From NCBI GenBank assembly GCA_018136815.1, contig CM030933.1, forward strand, positions 3,521,144-3,585,143: a stretch of 64,000 bases of DNA, given 5' to 3'. Source of the stretch: Isochrysis galbana. Its lineage: Eukaryota; Haptophyta; Isochrysidales; Isochrysidaceae. The notes beneath the pieces were generated by a model. The model was not told the DNA's origin, did not search any database, and was given only the letters and a program-made list of their open reading frames with translations. How positions within the stretch are numbered: position 1 is the first letter of the stretch; each line of letters begins with the position of its first letter. Position numbers and translations under genes: made by a program. Positions 1-10,351 of the stretch are shown piece by piece.

Positions 1-414
1 GAGGTTGAGGTGCCAGCCAGTACTGGCTAAGGGCCAAAACACCCTTGAGCGAGCCTCAACGAAAGGCAACAAGCGCCGGGCTCGCCTCCCAGTTTTCTTC
101 ATGATCTCCCTTGCGATCATTCCAAGCCGTCTCGTTGCTATAGACGACAGCAGGGAAAGCTCAAAATGTGAGTCCTCTACTTGTGCTGCAGAAGCACAGC
201 TGGGTGGGTGGCGTAGCGTCGGATTTTGGCTAGCCGGGCCTACCCCGGCAGGCCTCACAGCCATCCGCTTTAATCAATGCTCAATACAGAGCCGTGTGCT
301 GCTGTGGCCACATGTGCTTCCTAGCTCCTAGCTCCCTCCCGTTCACCAACTTTGCAGCCCGACCTCACCCTCACCAAACCCAAACTCGACCAAAGAAAGT
401 TCTTGAATGCCATA
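1..414. other. No gene recognised
   Basis: I see no convincing coding region, RNA gene or repeat here. Open frames are short and lack recognisable motifs. The right edge at 415 is the first copy of the target-site duplication of the next element. Confidence 0.5.
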
Positions 415-431
415 CTGCTAACTACTAACTA

Positions 432-1565
432 AATTTTTAACAAATTTTTATGGGTCGCGGCGCGGCAAAGGAACGGGACTAGCGCGCACACAAGACAGGA
501 CTCCCTGCCGCGGCGAGCGCAAGCACCCTTCCCCCTTATGCCACCCAGCACTTCACTAGCTTACTACCTGCGCTAGCCGGAGCACCCCTCCCTCCACACT
601 CAAGCAGCCCCCCACGCCAGGATCCTGTTTTGGTCTCGCAGGCAAGGGGGCCTAATGGGAGGGTGAGGAGCAACTCCTCAAAGAGGAGCTTTGGGGAAGG
701 AGATGTTTGAGTGGGGGCGCTATACCCTTGCGCTAGGCATGGGCAGCGACGCCGCCTCAAAACATGTCCTCCCTCTGGTCTTGAGTCGAAATTTTTGGTG
801 TTTGAATCCGAGGGCGAGGGGGTTTGTGCTTCTTGGGTTGGTTGTAGTGGGATGAGGGAGTGGGAGATGGAGTGAAGTGTTGAAAGAGGGCCCAAGGCAG
901 GGCACTGAGTTGTAGGTACTTGTGGCCCACAAGCGTGGGGTGAAAACGAAAAGTGTATCAACATGTGTCTTGAATTGAAATTTTTGGTGCTTTGAACAGA
1001 GGGCGGGGGGGTTCGTGCCGTTTGGGTTGGTTGAAGTGTGAAGGGGGAGTGGGAGAGGGAGTCTTGTGTTGAGAGAGGGCCCAAGGCAGGGCACTGAGTG
1101 ATTGGTACTAGTGGCCCACAAGAGTGGGGTGAAGACGAGAAGTGAGTCAACAAGTTGGAAAACAGAGGCATGGGGTGCTCTCCGTATGGGGTTGATGGTT
1201 GTGAAGTGCCCTCCCATGTTGGGTGCACTGATGGTAGAGGTTTCCACCATGGGGAGGGCAGCTGAGCTGCCCTCCCACATGAGGTGCTCTTGGGGTGGGA
1301 GGGTTTCCCACTGTTGGAGGGGGTCTCCAAGACCCCCTGCATGATGCGCAGAGCCATGGTGGCAACCTGTTCGGTGCCAGTGCTCGCCACCCCGCGCGCT
1401 TGCGCGGGTGTGGTTTGGATGGGTTGGATGGGCTCTGAGAGGGCTTTCTGACGAGCCGCCTCGGGCGGCGTGGGGCGTCCCAGGTGGGGCGCGGTGGCGA
1501 GGGTCGCCTGGGGCTCGGGAGCGGTCGCGGCACGCTCCATAGTTCAAACTATAACAATAGTTTTC
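432..1565 (-). mobile_element. Non-autonomous LINE-family element with 17-bp TSD
   Basis: A 1134-bp insertion lies between identical 17-bp repeats CTGCTAACTACTAACTA at 415-431 and 1566-1582, as expected for target-primed insertion. On the minus strand it starts with a near-palindromic leader (AACTAT, spacer, ATAGTT) and then ATGGAGCG. The large LINE at 37287 opens in the same style (AACTAAGTTTATACTTGG, then ATGGAGCG). The 3' end is AT-rich. An open frame of 334 codons runs from about 1540 to 536 but matches nothing I know beyond the first residues (MERA). It includes a roughly 180-bp tandem duplication. I infer a shortened relative mobilised by the LINE machinery. The TSD and leader are seen directly; mobilisation is inference. 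Confidence 0.7.
780..1145. repeat. Two tandem copies of a ~180-bp unit
   Basis: The stretch 780-962 is repeated with about 80 percent identity at 963-1145. Both copies carry the landmarks GAAATTTTTGGTG, GGGCCCAAGGCAGGGCACTGA and GTGGCCCACAAG in the same order. It lies inside the LINE-family element at 432-1565 and keeps the minus-strand frame open. Confidence 0.75.
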
Positions 1566-4085
1566 CTGCTAACTACTAACTACAAGCTTGTGCACAACTT
1601 AGCACTTAGCCACTTAAGCTTAAGAGGCTGCGACCTCCGGCAGGTTTGGCGTTGTTTTGTTGAAGAATACCCCGATAAAAGAGGGTATAACGTACAACTC
1701 CTACTTGTAGAGCACAAGGATGGCTCAACAGTGCAATAGCTTTTGATGGTTTGGCACTATTGCAATTGATAGCTCTTATCAGAGCTATCAATAGTGATTT
1801 TAACTACTAATACTAACACTACAAGTGTTTATAACTCTAAACTAAGTAGTAGTAGTAGTAGAAGTAGTAGCGCCGTGAGTGTAAATGTAAGCAACAAACA
1901 ATAAGGCGCACCGGACACCGGACAAGCACGAACGAAGGGAAACCTGCGCGTCGTGACGCAACGGTCGCTCTATTACACACTCACACTCACACTCACACTC
2001 ACATAGCCATGGAGCATAGAGAATAGAGGACTTATTAGGATTCTCTGAGTCAGAAACCTCATCTTCGGGCTCATCCGGGATCATGTCGAGCTCCCAAGGC
2101 AAAACGCTACTGCTGAACTCCTCGAGCTGCTCTTTCATGAGCAAATTGGTATGAGAGCGCACGAGCCGCTCGACAGTGCGCTGACCGAGCCTATTACGCT
2201 TCTTCGAATGGATCCACCCCTCAACGGACCAAGAATGCTCGCAGCCCGAGGCCGAACAGTTGATTGCCACAAGACGCATCACCGCCCATTGAGGATGAGG
2301 CCACGGGTGCATGTAGACTTTGGCCCACTTGTACGAGGCCATTGTCTTGGCGTGCTCTGAGAAGGCGTATTGCTCGTTCAGGTCGAAAGAGCCACACAGA
2401 AGTGCTTCTTCGTAGTCGGCATACTCACTAACAAGGAGCGCGTACGGATGCTCTGGGGTTTGCATTTGCTTCAGGACCGCGCGCACTTCACATTTCTCAG
2501 ACGCAGTCATATCCCGGCGGCAAAACTCGGGCTCAAAGCGGTATGCTGCCGTCATGACAGGCACGTGGAAATATTCCCATCGAGCCATGAAGAGGTTGTG
2601 GAGTTTCTTCCTGATGGACTCTTGCAGTCCCTCGATTGGAGAGCGATAGAAGGCATCGAGCTGGAGAAGATAACCATATACCTTGCCTAGCGTAGCGCTA
2701 GTTTTGCCATCTGTCATCCGCAACAAACGCAAGGCTGGCTCGAGTACGCGAACGGTGACGTCGACAGCGTGGTTGACGCCCTCATTGCGGACAGTACGTT
2801 TGACCTCAGCCCCCTTCGCCTTGACATCTCGAGGTTGCTTGTTGAGCCAAGCCACATAGCCTTCGTCGACAACGAGCTTTTCGAGGATGGAGTGGACATT
2901 TTTATAGCGAATGGCCACGAGGACCCTTGATGCGAATCGCGTGTCACAAAAGCGGACAAGCTCCGTACCCCCAATAGGTCGCCGGTCCTTCGGAATATCT
3001 GCAGCTATCGCGCGGTAACGCGCTAGAACCTTCTGGTGGTAAATCACAAACTTGACAACCTCCCAGATCGAGTCCATCGCGCTGCAAAAAAAGTCTTCGC
3101 CCCAGGCAAATGTGCGAGTGATGCCCCGCATCCTAATAACATCCTTGCTGCCGGCAAAGACGTTCTTGATGAAGTTATCGATGGAATGAGTGGGACATAT
3201 GAACGTGAAGATGTTCGGAAATTTCGCATTTATCAACTCAAACGAGGAGATGCATGCGCCGTCCATACATACACCGACCACCAAACCCTCCTCAAAGGCG
3301 CAGATGTGCTTGATGGTAAAATCAGCGATGAATGCCGCGTCCTTTGTTTGGCCCTCGGTGTCCAAAGCCTCTAAGAAGTACGAGCCTACAGGCAGCGAGA
3401 CTAGCGCGTTGATGATGGGCTTGCTCGAGACGCTCGTCCATCCGTCCGAGATGAAGACCAAGCCTGTGTTGCGAGCCATGCCCATCACCTTGGACTTCAC
3501 CTCAGGGTCGAGCAAGCTGTCGAACTTGGGGAGAACTTTCTCTCGGATCTTCGTCCTCTTGGGCACCAAGATGCCGTCGCTCGAGAGAAGATTCTTGCCG
3601 GACTTGGCGGTCAGTCGCACAGCTTCTCGAAACGCAGGGTCATCGAACAGCTGTAGAGGGAGCGCCCGTTTGATCACGACCTTGAGCCATGCGTCGGTGA
3701 CAGCCTCGGGGGTGACAAGGCCGAAGAAGGTGCCTGCCTCGTTCAGTCGCCGCTCTTGCTTCGCCGCATCTGCCGCCAAAAGTATCGTCTGCTTCCGGGA
3801 CTCCTCTGTGCGACGCGACAAGAGCTCCGCACAGACATCTTTGTGCCGCTCAATCCACTCGAGCGCAGGCTTACACGCTCGAATGGTGCGCGGCGTGAGC
3901 CGTGAATCCAAATGCGTCCGGATTTGCAACGGGCCGCCGGTGTACGCCAACCCGCAAAAGAGACAGTTCTTTTGTTTGCTGTTCTTTGCTCGCCCAGCGG
4001 CCTCGTTCACGGTCGACCATTCCAGCAATGTGCTGGGAAGATTGCAGAGCCTCTGCCGACCCCAGGGAACTCGGGCATCCTCGTA

Positions 4086-5947
4086 TAGGGGTTGGCGGAT
4101 ATATCCGGATATATCTCTTGGATATTTGGGCGGCTTTGGCGGGCGAAGATATCCGCGGATATTTCGTGGATATTTGGGTCAGAGTTCGCCGCTCCCAGAG
4201 GCTCGCCCCAAAAACAAAACCCCTTGCGCGACGCCCCCCCCCCCCCCGCGCCCGCCCCCCTCCACAATGCGCAGAGATGATGCCCCCCCCGCATGTGCCT
4301 TGTGCCTCAAACCCGCTGTGGTGGATCGTGTGGAACTGTGGCTGTGGTGCGGCTGGGTGTGAGAGGAGGCTGAGCTGTAACATGAGAAGTATGGCGCTCC
4401 CTTCGAGCTCGTCTATTTGGAGCTGGAGCTCCTCGGCGGTCGTGTTGTCCTCGGCCTCGGCATCCATGTTGGACTTGAAGTCAGGATCTACACCGTGCGA
4501 CACCATCATGAGAGAGGAGAGAGGGAGAGAGGGAGAGGAGCGGCCGACCGACGACCGAGCGAGAGGGGCGCGAGGCGCGAGAGATGTGCGATAATTGAGG
4601 AACGACGGAGTGCGACGCTCTTTAGTCACCTTTTCGGAAGGAATAAAGGGAGCGACATGCTTTCTTCTCTATTCTCATGCTTCCCCCCCCCCCCCCTCTC
4701 CAGTACCTCTCTTTCTCTCTTTTGTCGCTCTCTCCCGCCTCTCTAATAATCGCCTCGTCGCCGTTGTGGTCATTGGTCGTTGAAAGAGAGAAAAGAGAAA
4801 GAGAACCAACGACGTGTGCCCCTGAGGCGGGACGGCGGGAGGCGGAAGGCGGGAGGGCAAACCGTTTTGTTTTTTGTTTTTTTGGGGGGGCAAATGATGG
4901 TATCTATATATATCTTTCTACTATTAAACCGGCCGGCTCATAGTCAGACTGATGGTCACCGTCAGGTCCGACTAGCCCTGATAACTGTCTGACGTCACTG
5001 ATGTCAGGCCTGACGTCCCAACCCGGGTATCGGCGCATGAAGTGGCGCGCGCGAGAAGGGGCCGATCGCAGCGAGCCGACGCGCATGTTGGCGAGGTTGT
5101 CAGTTCCGACGAGGGTGGGCCCCTCGAGCGGGACGCCGATGGCGCGTAGGATCTCGCGCGCGTAGGAGACACCCTCGGCGGCTTTGCAGCATATCAGGTT
5201 CAATGTGGGGCGATGAAGGTGGTCCACGAGATGATCGGCGAGGGCATGATCACCACCATCGGCGACGGCACGCTGCACGGCAACAAGAAGGTGGAGGTGG
5301 AGTTTTCGGATTTTCGGTGAACGAGGGGAACAAGAACACGAAGATCAAGAAGTGGGTGGACAAACAAACTCATCCAGGAGCAGGTGTGTGTGCTGATGAT
5401 ATGCAATGATGGGGTAACAGCATATCAGCTCTCTAGGTTATGGAGCTATCACTAATATCAGCACTAATATCAGTCAGCTCTCATGAGAGTTGTCCCAACC
5501 AACAACAAAACTCCCCCGTGCGCGCGCGCGCACGCGTGTCTTGATTACGCTCTCCACACCCACACACTCCACACACAAACTCTCTCTCCTCTAGCTAGAT
5601 TAAGATAATTTCCACTTCCAGCTATTATAGATGTAGATTGGTACGTGTACTACCAGTTGGATGAACCATCGCATCTTAAGGATTAAGGATTGGGGATAGA
5701 TGGACGAGCGTAGCAGCCGAGCAGCAAGCAGCCGACCGACGGAGGCTACTACGTATGTATGTATGAAGTATCGATGTTATACTTGTAAAATAGATAATAT
5801 TATTAGTAGTTTTTATGTGTTTATATACAAGGTACAAGGTACAAGGTGGATATTTTGGTGGATATTTGGGTGGGGGTTGTAGATATTTTGAAGATATAAA
5901 AAATGGATATTTGGGTCCAAAAAAATGGATATTTCCGCCAACCCCTA
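4086..5947. mobile_element. Nested non-autonomous hAT-type element
   Basis: This 1862-bp element has terminal inverted repeats beginning TAGGGGTTGGCGGA at both ends (4086 inward and 5947 inward, about 20 of 21 positions alike). It is flanked by identical 8-bp TSDs TCCTCGTA at 4078-4085 and 5948-5955. Both ends carry subterminal repeats built from GGATATTT and ATATCC. The 8-bp TSD and TAGGG ends indicate hAT. There is no transposase inside. It carries gene-like fragments (see 4930-5300) and a minus-strand frame of unknown origin around 4380-4500 (acidic, with ELQLQIDELEG). Confidence 0.85.
4930..5300 (-). pseudogene. Retrotransposon RNase H-like fragment
   Basis: A minus-strand frame (about 5200-4970) reads AAEGVSYAREILRAIG, then TDNLANMRVG, then ARHFMRRY. 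This resembles the RNase H segment of Copia-type polyproteins, in which a TDN or EDN motif is followed by a basic RHF.RRY block. No reverse transcriptase or integrase is nearby, so it is a fragment carried inside the nested hAT element. On the opposite strand, 5214-5312 reads as a plausible piece of another protein (KVVHEMIGEGMITTIGDG) that I do not recognise. The family assignment rests on short motifs only. Confidence 0.45.
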
Positions 5948-6316
5948 TCCTCGTATGACTCCGCCTCCTCCACTGCCACAGCATTCGCCATTCTGAACGC
6001 TCGAGCTCGAGGCCCACAACGTACGAGCAGGCAGCAGGGGACAGAGAGGAGAGGGGTGGGGCGGGCGCGGCGACGAGCGACAAGCGACGAGGAGCGACCG
6101 CGCCACAACCGTCACTCCCACTCCCGCCCGGGCGTCGCCTAGTATAATAAAAGTAAGTAGCAAGTACCTACATAAAACTCAAACCGAGGGTTTTGCTTTT
6201 TGTTGGTTTTTTTTTCCTTTGCAGCTATTGAACTATCAACAGTTAGCAGATCTAAGAGGGCTGTTGCTGCTGCCACAGGCTGTCAACAGTACTGTTGAGC
6301 CATCCCTGGTAGAGCA

Positions 6317-6925
6317 AACCCCTTCCCCCCCTCGAAACTCGGTACTCGAGTTGCGAGCTTCGCGCGAGGGGAATCGCAAACTCGATATTGATTGCATGCA
6401 CAATGTCAAGAAGTAATAATGCGAATATATAGGTTTACGTCGGCATGCACAATACCACTTTGGTACCCAACGCCAAAAACGCCCAACGACGATGGCAATA
6501 ATGACTGGACAACTAAACAACGTGAGAGGCAACAGCTTTGCGCGCAACGCAGATTGTGAGGAACCACACGTGAATAAAGATGCTTGCATGACGTTTGGGG
6601 GACGTTTGGCGAACAGCATCGACGCCGCGGTGATGCACACGCATGTGTAGCAAAGATGCATGGCTTAGCGACCAGCCACAACAGCGATACCAGCACCGAA
6701 CAAGGATGCCTAGCTCCTTAACACCCGCACCGGGAGTACCGGCAAATATTAGCTGCATTGGATGCCAGCTTCTACAATACCAGGAGTTTTTGCCCAGATC
6801 GAAGCCTCCTTGCTGGTTACCTCTAAGCGAGGCATGTTGGGAGCTACGCCGGTCGCCGGCATCGATGCAACCACTGGATTCGTGTACAGCCTCACCCGCT
6901 CAGGCTCGTGGTGATGGCCCGAAGG
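6317..6925. other. Intergenic, nothing recognised
   Basis: Open frames on both strands are short and without known motifs. This is likely the 3' untranslated or intergenic sequence of the minus-strand gene ending at 6926. Confidence 0.4.
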
Positions 6926-7777
6926 TTACCGCGTGCCAGTCGAGTCTCGTGTACGAGTTGATCTCTCAAGCACACGATCTATGTGATGGCGGCGCAGCTC
7001 CTTCTTCCTGACCCGGAGGAACGGGCGCAAGAGCTGTCTGCGTGGTGTGAGCAGCATTTGCATTGCACCGTATAAATATCCCGTGCACATCTTGTTTTCC
7101 ACGCACACACCATTCGCACTCTGCTGCCCTGCAAAATTTGCAGGCAGAAAATCTGCTGAAGAACTGTCACCCCTGATGATGGCGGCCTGTTGTAGAGCCT
7201 CTGCTATGAGCTCGGAGCAGAAAAAGCGGCTCCAATTCTCCTTTGGCGGGGCGAGTAGCCTTCCTAATATTCCTTGGCGGATTAGCGCCTGCAAAGTTGA
7301 AAGCGAGGCCCGCTCGAGCCGCCTACCGATGGTATGCTTTATGAACGACTCTAGTAGGCCAGCCTGCGCAGCATCCAGTGGCGGCCCCTCCAAGCGGCGT
7401 ACGCTGAGCCTGCTGATGTGCTTGTAGATGCGAGCAAGCCGCGCTTCGAGTGGGAAGAGCGCGACCCCTCTCCGTTCGACTGCCTCGAACATGAGCAGCT
7501 GGCCCCGTCGGCGCGTGCTGCAGCTGGAATGCGCGTAGTCGTGTGCGACCATGGACCAGAGCTGCGAGGAAGGGTCGCTCACGCGCAGAACGAGCGCTAC
7601 GTGCGTCCATGCGGACCGTGTTACAAGCGCATTGAAGCTTGCTCCCATGTCTACCGTGCGTGAGAGAAGCAGGTCGCCTGTCTGGAGAGAATCGATGAGT
7701 GAGAGGCAATGTGACGTCTCGTCGCTCCAGGTCGAATTGTCGGGAGGAGTGGGGGCCGTCCGTCTGTGACCGCCCAT
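6926..7777 (-). CDS. YiiX/permuted papain-like hydrolase (C92-like)
   Basis: The 283-residue product starts at an ATG. It shows the hallmarks of circularly permuted NlpC/P60 (YaeF/YiiX, C92) enzymes: GDLLLSR near residue 34, a WTHVALVLR strand holding the likely catalytic His59, a central FEA..GV.L segment, and FFCSELIAEAL with the likely catalytic Cys187, followed by ADFLPANF. In characterised members His comes before Cys in the sequence, as here. The family hydrolyses amide or thioester bonds; the substrate is unknown. There is no clear signal peptide or membrane span, which suggests a soluble protein. The basic C-terminal about 70 residues do not match the family and may include a misread intron. 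A GA tract on the plus strand (CT on the coding strand) lies at 7786-7945, immediately upstream. Confidence 0.65.
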   Translation of the reverse strand: MGGHRRTAPTPPDNSTWSDETSHCLSLIDSLQTGDLLLSRTVDMGASFNALVTRSAWTHVALVLRVSDPSSQLWSMVAHDYAHSSCSTRRRGQLLMFEAVERRGVALFPLEARLARIYKHISRLSVRRLEGPPLDAAQAGLLESFIKHTIGRRLERASLSTLQALIRQGILGRLLAPPKENWSRFFCSELIAEALQQAAIIRGDSSSADFLPANFAGQQSANGVCVENKMCTGYLYGAMQMLLTPRRQLLRPFLRVRKKELRRHHIDRVLERSTRTRDSTGTR

Positions 7778-7785
7778 CGAGGAGG

Positions 7786-7945
7786 TGGGAGGGGGGCGAG
7801 GAGGGAAGCGGCGGGGAAGGGGGAGAGGAAAGTCCGGGGGGAGACAGAGTGGGAGAGAGAGAGAGAGAGATGAAGAGAGCGGGATGAAGGGTGGGAGGAG
7901 GAGAGAGACGAGAAGAAAAGAGAGAAGAAAGAGGGGAAAGGGACA
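7786..7945. repeat. GA-rich tract upstream of the 7777 gene
   Basis: This purine-rich stretch with (GA)n runs lies directly upstream of the minus-strand start at 7777, so the coding strand shows CT. A short (TTCG)n run follows near 7975-7998. Confidence 0.7.
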
Positions 7946-8104
7946 AAGCGCGAGAGGGCCAACTTCACCAGTTCATTCGTTCGTTCGTTCGTTCGTTTCT
8001 CTTTCTGTCCGAATGGGTTTTGTAGTATAAGTATTGTGCCCATTGTCTGTAGGTCAATAAATAATAGCAGTAGTACTACGAAATAATATCACGCAGTATA
8101 TCCT

Positions 8105-8420
8105 AGACAACCCACAACCCCACTAGCTAATTGAGCACAACTTTTCAATCCCGGATTTCAGCCATGCCTGACGAGGCAGGTATCCGAGTGATATCGGGGG
8201 GAGGGGCACTGCCCACCCCCCTCCTCGATATGTGCCCCCCCTCTAGTCTCTGCTAGTCTCTAGTGCCACTAGCTAGTGCATGCACGCACCGACGCTGGAC
8301 GCTGGCGCACCGAACCTGTGCGCACCCCAGACCCCAGCAACAGCACACGCTAGGAAACAGCACCAGTATGCCCTCTCCTCGAGGCTCCACGTTGAGGGAA
8401 AGCCCCTGAACCCCTGAACA
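8105..8420 (+). repeat. Dispersed repeat, copy 1
   Basis: It is homologous in order and orientation to 35755-35960. Shared landmarks are CCCACTAGCTAATTG, GCCATGCCTGACGAG, GTCCGAGTGATA or its variant, GCACGCACCGAC and a CTCTCCTCGAG block. The copies differ by substitutions and small indels. No coding capacity or terminal repeats were recognised. Confidence 0.65.
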
Positions 8421-8448
8421 ACGCCGGGGGGGGGGGGGGGGGGCACGA

Positions 8449-8655
8449 ATGCCAGCATACTCGCTTGAAGGCGGCAAGTGGGAGAAATTAAGCAACTTAT
8501 TCATATTCCTCCCTTTTGCCGTGCCCATCAGCTTAATCGCACTGCTTGTGGCATTAGGCCAAGGCGTGTTTGCCATTATTCCGGCACTTTTTCTCACATA
8601 TACTATCATAAGGACAGTATACTACTGGGCGAGAGGCGGACGGCAGGTCCGTTAG
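8449..8655 (+). CDS. Small hydrophobic ORF, unknown
   Basis: An ATG-started 68-codon frame has two predicted membrane segments (around LFIFLPFAVPISLIALLVAL and FAIIPALFLTYTIIRTVYYW) and a basic tail. Base composition is more AT-rich than the surroundings. It follows a G-run directly, with no visible promoter. It could be a fragment of a larger membrane protein. I do not recognise a family. Confidence 0.25.
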   Translation: MPAYSLEGGKWEKLSNLFIFLPFAVPISLIALLVALGQGVFAIIPALFLTYTIIRTVYYWARGGRQVR

Positions 8656-8689
8656 ATCGATCCTAAGAGCGATCCTTACGAGATATCAC

Positions 8690-9350
8690 CTGTTAGCAAC
8701 GGCGAACGGACAAAAAAATCCGTCCTAGAAACTAGGACCATGTCCTAGAAAATTCTTGGATTTCTAGGACTCTGCCGATCATGCCTCCATTATAGCTTAT
8801 AGTGAGCTTATGAGACATCCCATCACCTGAAGCAAACCATCTCCACATCCCATTCAACCTTAGCTCTCCCCATGACCAACTCTGCGGAGCTTGTCTTTGC
8901 TCACTTTTGCTACCACATTCAGCATGCGGTGCTGCACTCGGGCGTCCGCTCGCACTAGAGGAGTTTTATTTTAGACCTTTTGGAGCAGTAGGCTAGCGGA
9001 TTGGACACTTCGATGACAAAACCAAGCTTGGTGGTCACTGAAGGTCTCAAAGAGGGCAGTCAAAGCAACATTTCATCTCCTGGGGACCATGGGTAGAAGA
9101 GCTCCCCATTGGGTGGTATCAGCCATTTCTCCCGTTTCTAGGACAAGCAGCAATTCCGACCAGGTGACCCGCAGACGCGTCACAAAACTTGGTGTTGCTG
9201 AGGGAATGGTGCCTAGGTACACCTGGAACATTTAATGAGGACATGCATGTGGTAACTCAATAGCCAAGGTTTGGGACAAAATAACATGGTATGCTCATGC
9301 TCTCACCTAGCAAAGTCCGTCCTAGTTTCTAGGACTGGTCCTAGAAAGCT
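8690..9350. other. Region bounded by CTAGGAC palindromes
   Basis: Near 8724-8775 and again near 9317-9355 the sequence repeats TCCGTCCTAG..CTAGGAC followed by TCCTAGAAA. The motifs are themselves near-palindromic, so they could be the ends of a roughly 650-bp element. I found no TSD and no coding frame in between. Confidence 0.3.
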
Positions 9351-9409
9351 GGGTACCTTTATCCGCGAAAGTCGGTTTCTTTCAAAGGCTTAAAAAACAA
9401 AGAGAGAAT

Positions 9410-9550
9410 ATGGGGTTACACGCCCCGAGCAACAAACACATTAAGAAAATGATAAGCCCGCTATACACGGTAGACAAGGATTTCAACATAGAAACGTCGG
9501 TAGACCTCTTGCAAGCGGCAAGGGATCTGGACCTACGACACATCACCTAA
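9410..9550 (+). pseudogene. Coding-like remnant, unknown
   Basis: A frame starting MGLHAPSNK and ending DLDLRHIT before a TAA has protein-like composition, and the frame stays open upstream to about 9370. A second coding-like stretch in another frame follows around 9590-9770. Together with the LINE relic at 9830-9985, this looks like retroelement debris, but I cannot assign it. Confidence 0.25.
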
Positions 9551-9829
9551 AGCAGCTAAACCTCTAGGTCGGAATCACAGCGGTTATCAAAGAGGAGCCT
9601 AAAATACTTAAGGGAGAATAACCCGAGCCAGCACCGAAATCAAAGGACGAACCACGGTCTCCCGCCCCCTTCTCTCCAACTCCTGGCCGAAGCAGCGCGC
9701 GCGGCCTCCCCGGAACCAGCTTCTCCGCTAAAGAGGGAACTGGGAAAGGGGGAGGGGGTTGTTAGGGGTTAAGGTTGGGTAGTAGGGAGGTACATAAGCG
9801 CACTGCCTCACGCCGCACACGTAGCGGGG

Positions 9830-9985
9830 ATTTTTAAGAAGATTTTTTCTTCTTCTTCACGGTCACGGTGGCCGCAGCACAGCCTATATTTGTCTGTCGA
9901 GCTATCTGGGAATTTGTTTCTAGTGCCGATACTTCTGTGGGTAATATGTTTGAAGTGTAGGTGTAGGTGTTTATCGTGATGATTA
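9830..9985 (-). pseudogene. LINE C-terminal fragment
   Basis: The minus-strand frame contains HFKHITHRSIGTRNKF, then CRLC-like residues (YRLCCGHRD). It matches HFKHITHRRIGTRNRF followed by MCRLCRRHRED near codon 1825-1850 of the LINE at 37312. This is a diverged fragment, altered just after the zinc-binding cysteines. Confidence 0.7.
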
Positions 9986-10006
9986 TGATTGAATAACGCG
10001 AATTTC

Positions 10007-10115
10007 CACATGTTGGATGTTGGGTAGGTGACGATTGAACGCTTTTCCGCATGTTGATGTTGGGTGGTGATGAATGAACGCTTTTGACATGTTGGGTGGT
10101 GATCATTGAATACAG
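10007..10115. repeat. Tandem repeat, ~40-bp unit, three copies
   Basis: Three imperfect units share ACATGTTGGATGTTGGG or ATGTTGGGTGGTGAT and ATTGAACGCTTTT. The third unit is shortened. Confidence 0.7.
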
Positions 10116-10351
10116 AATACTTCTCGCCGCCTTCGGGCTATAATGGTAGTAATTCACGGCCGGGCTACTACAGCTATATACGCGCCAGCACGAGCAAGCA
10201 GGCTTCTTATTAGTTTTACTTTTCATCAGGGATGAAAAAGAGAAGGATGCGAGAGAGGACAGGCTGAATAGCTGCACGCGCGCCGGAGCGTGACAAAGAG
10301 CACGTGTGCACGTCCACGACACGTGAGCGATAGGTGTTGCAGCCACAGCGG

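Larger units (their letters stand above)
1842..5991 (-). pseudogene. hAT transposase split by a nested hAT insertion
   Basis: The first coding segment is 5991-5948 (ATG, starting MANAVAVEEAESYED) and the rest is 4077-1842. Removing the insertion and one TSD copy gives 2280 nt, an open frame of 759 codons plus stop. The join therefore restores the frame exactly. Seen in the protein: a BED-like Cys-Cys/His finger (CLFCG, then H and C), the hAT motif SDGWTS near the first catalytic Asp, CMDGAC near the second, CPTHS, and the C-terminal dimerisation block with CEHSW carrying the catalytic Glu. It is clearly homologous to the transposase at 25158, which starts at an equivalent position. The C-terminal about 60 residues, past the point where the relative stops, run through a TGTGAG microsatellite and probably reflect a lost stop codon. 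The gene cannot make transposase in its present state. Confidence 0.9.
1715..6308 (-). mobile_element. hAT transposon, interrupted by a nested element
   Basis: The 18-bp terminal inverted repeats are CAAGGATGGCTCAACAGT (left, 1715) and CAGGGATGGCTCAACAGT (right, read inward from 6308), with one mismatch. They are flanked by identical 8-bp TSDs GTAGAGCA at 1707-1714 and 6309-6316. An 8-bp TSD, CA-starting termini and an internal hAT transposase define the superfamily. The whole span is 4594 bp. Removing the nested 1862-bp element and its duplicated 8 bp leaves about 2.7 kb, close to the 2572-bp hAT at 24909. The transposase is encoded on the minus strand. Confidence 0.85.

Noticed and set aside
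536-1540. 334-codon minus-strand ORF as a host gene
   Set aside because: It lies wholly inside a TSD-flanked LINE-family element and matches that family at its start.
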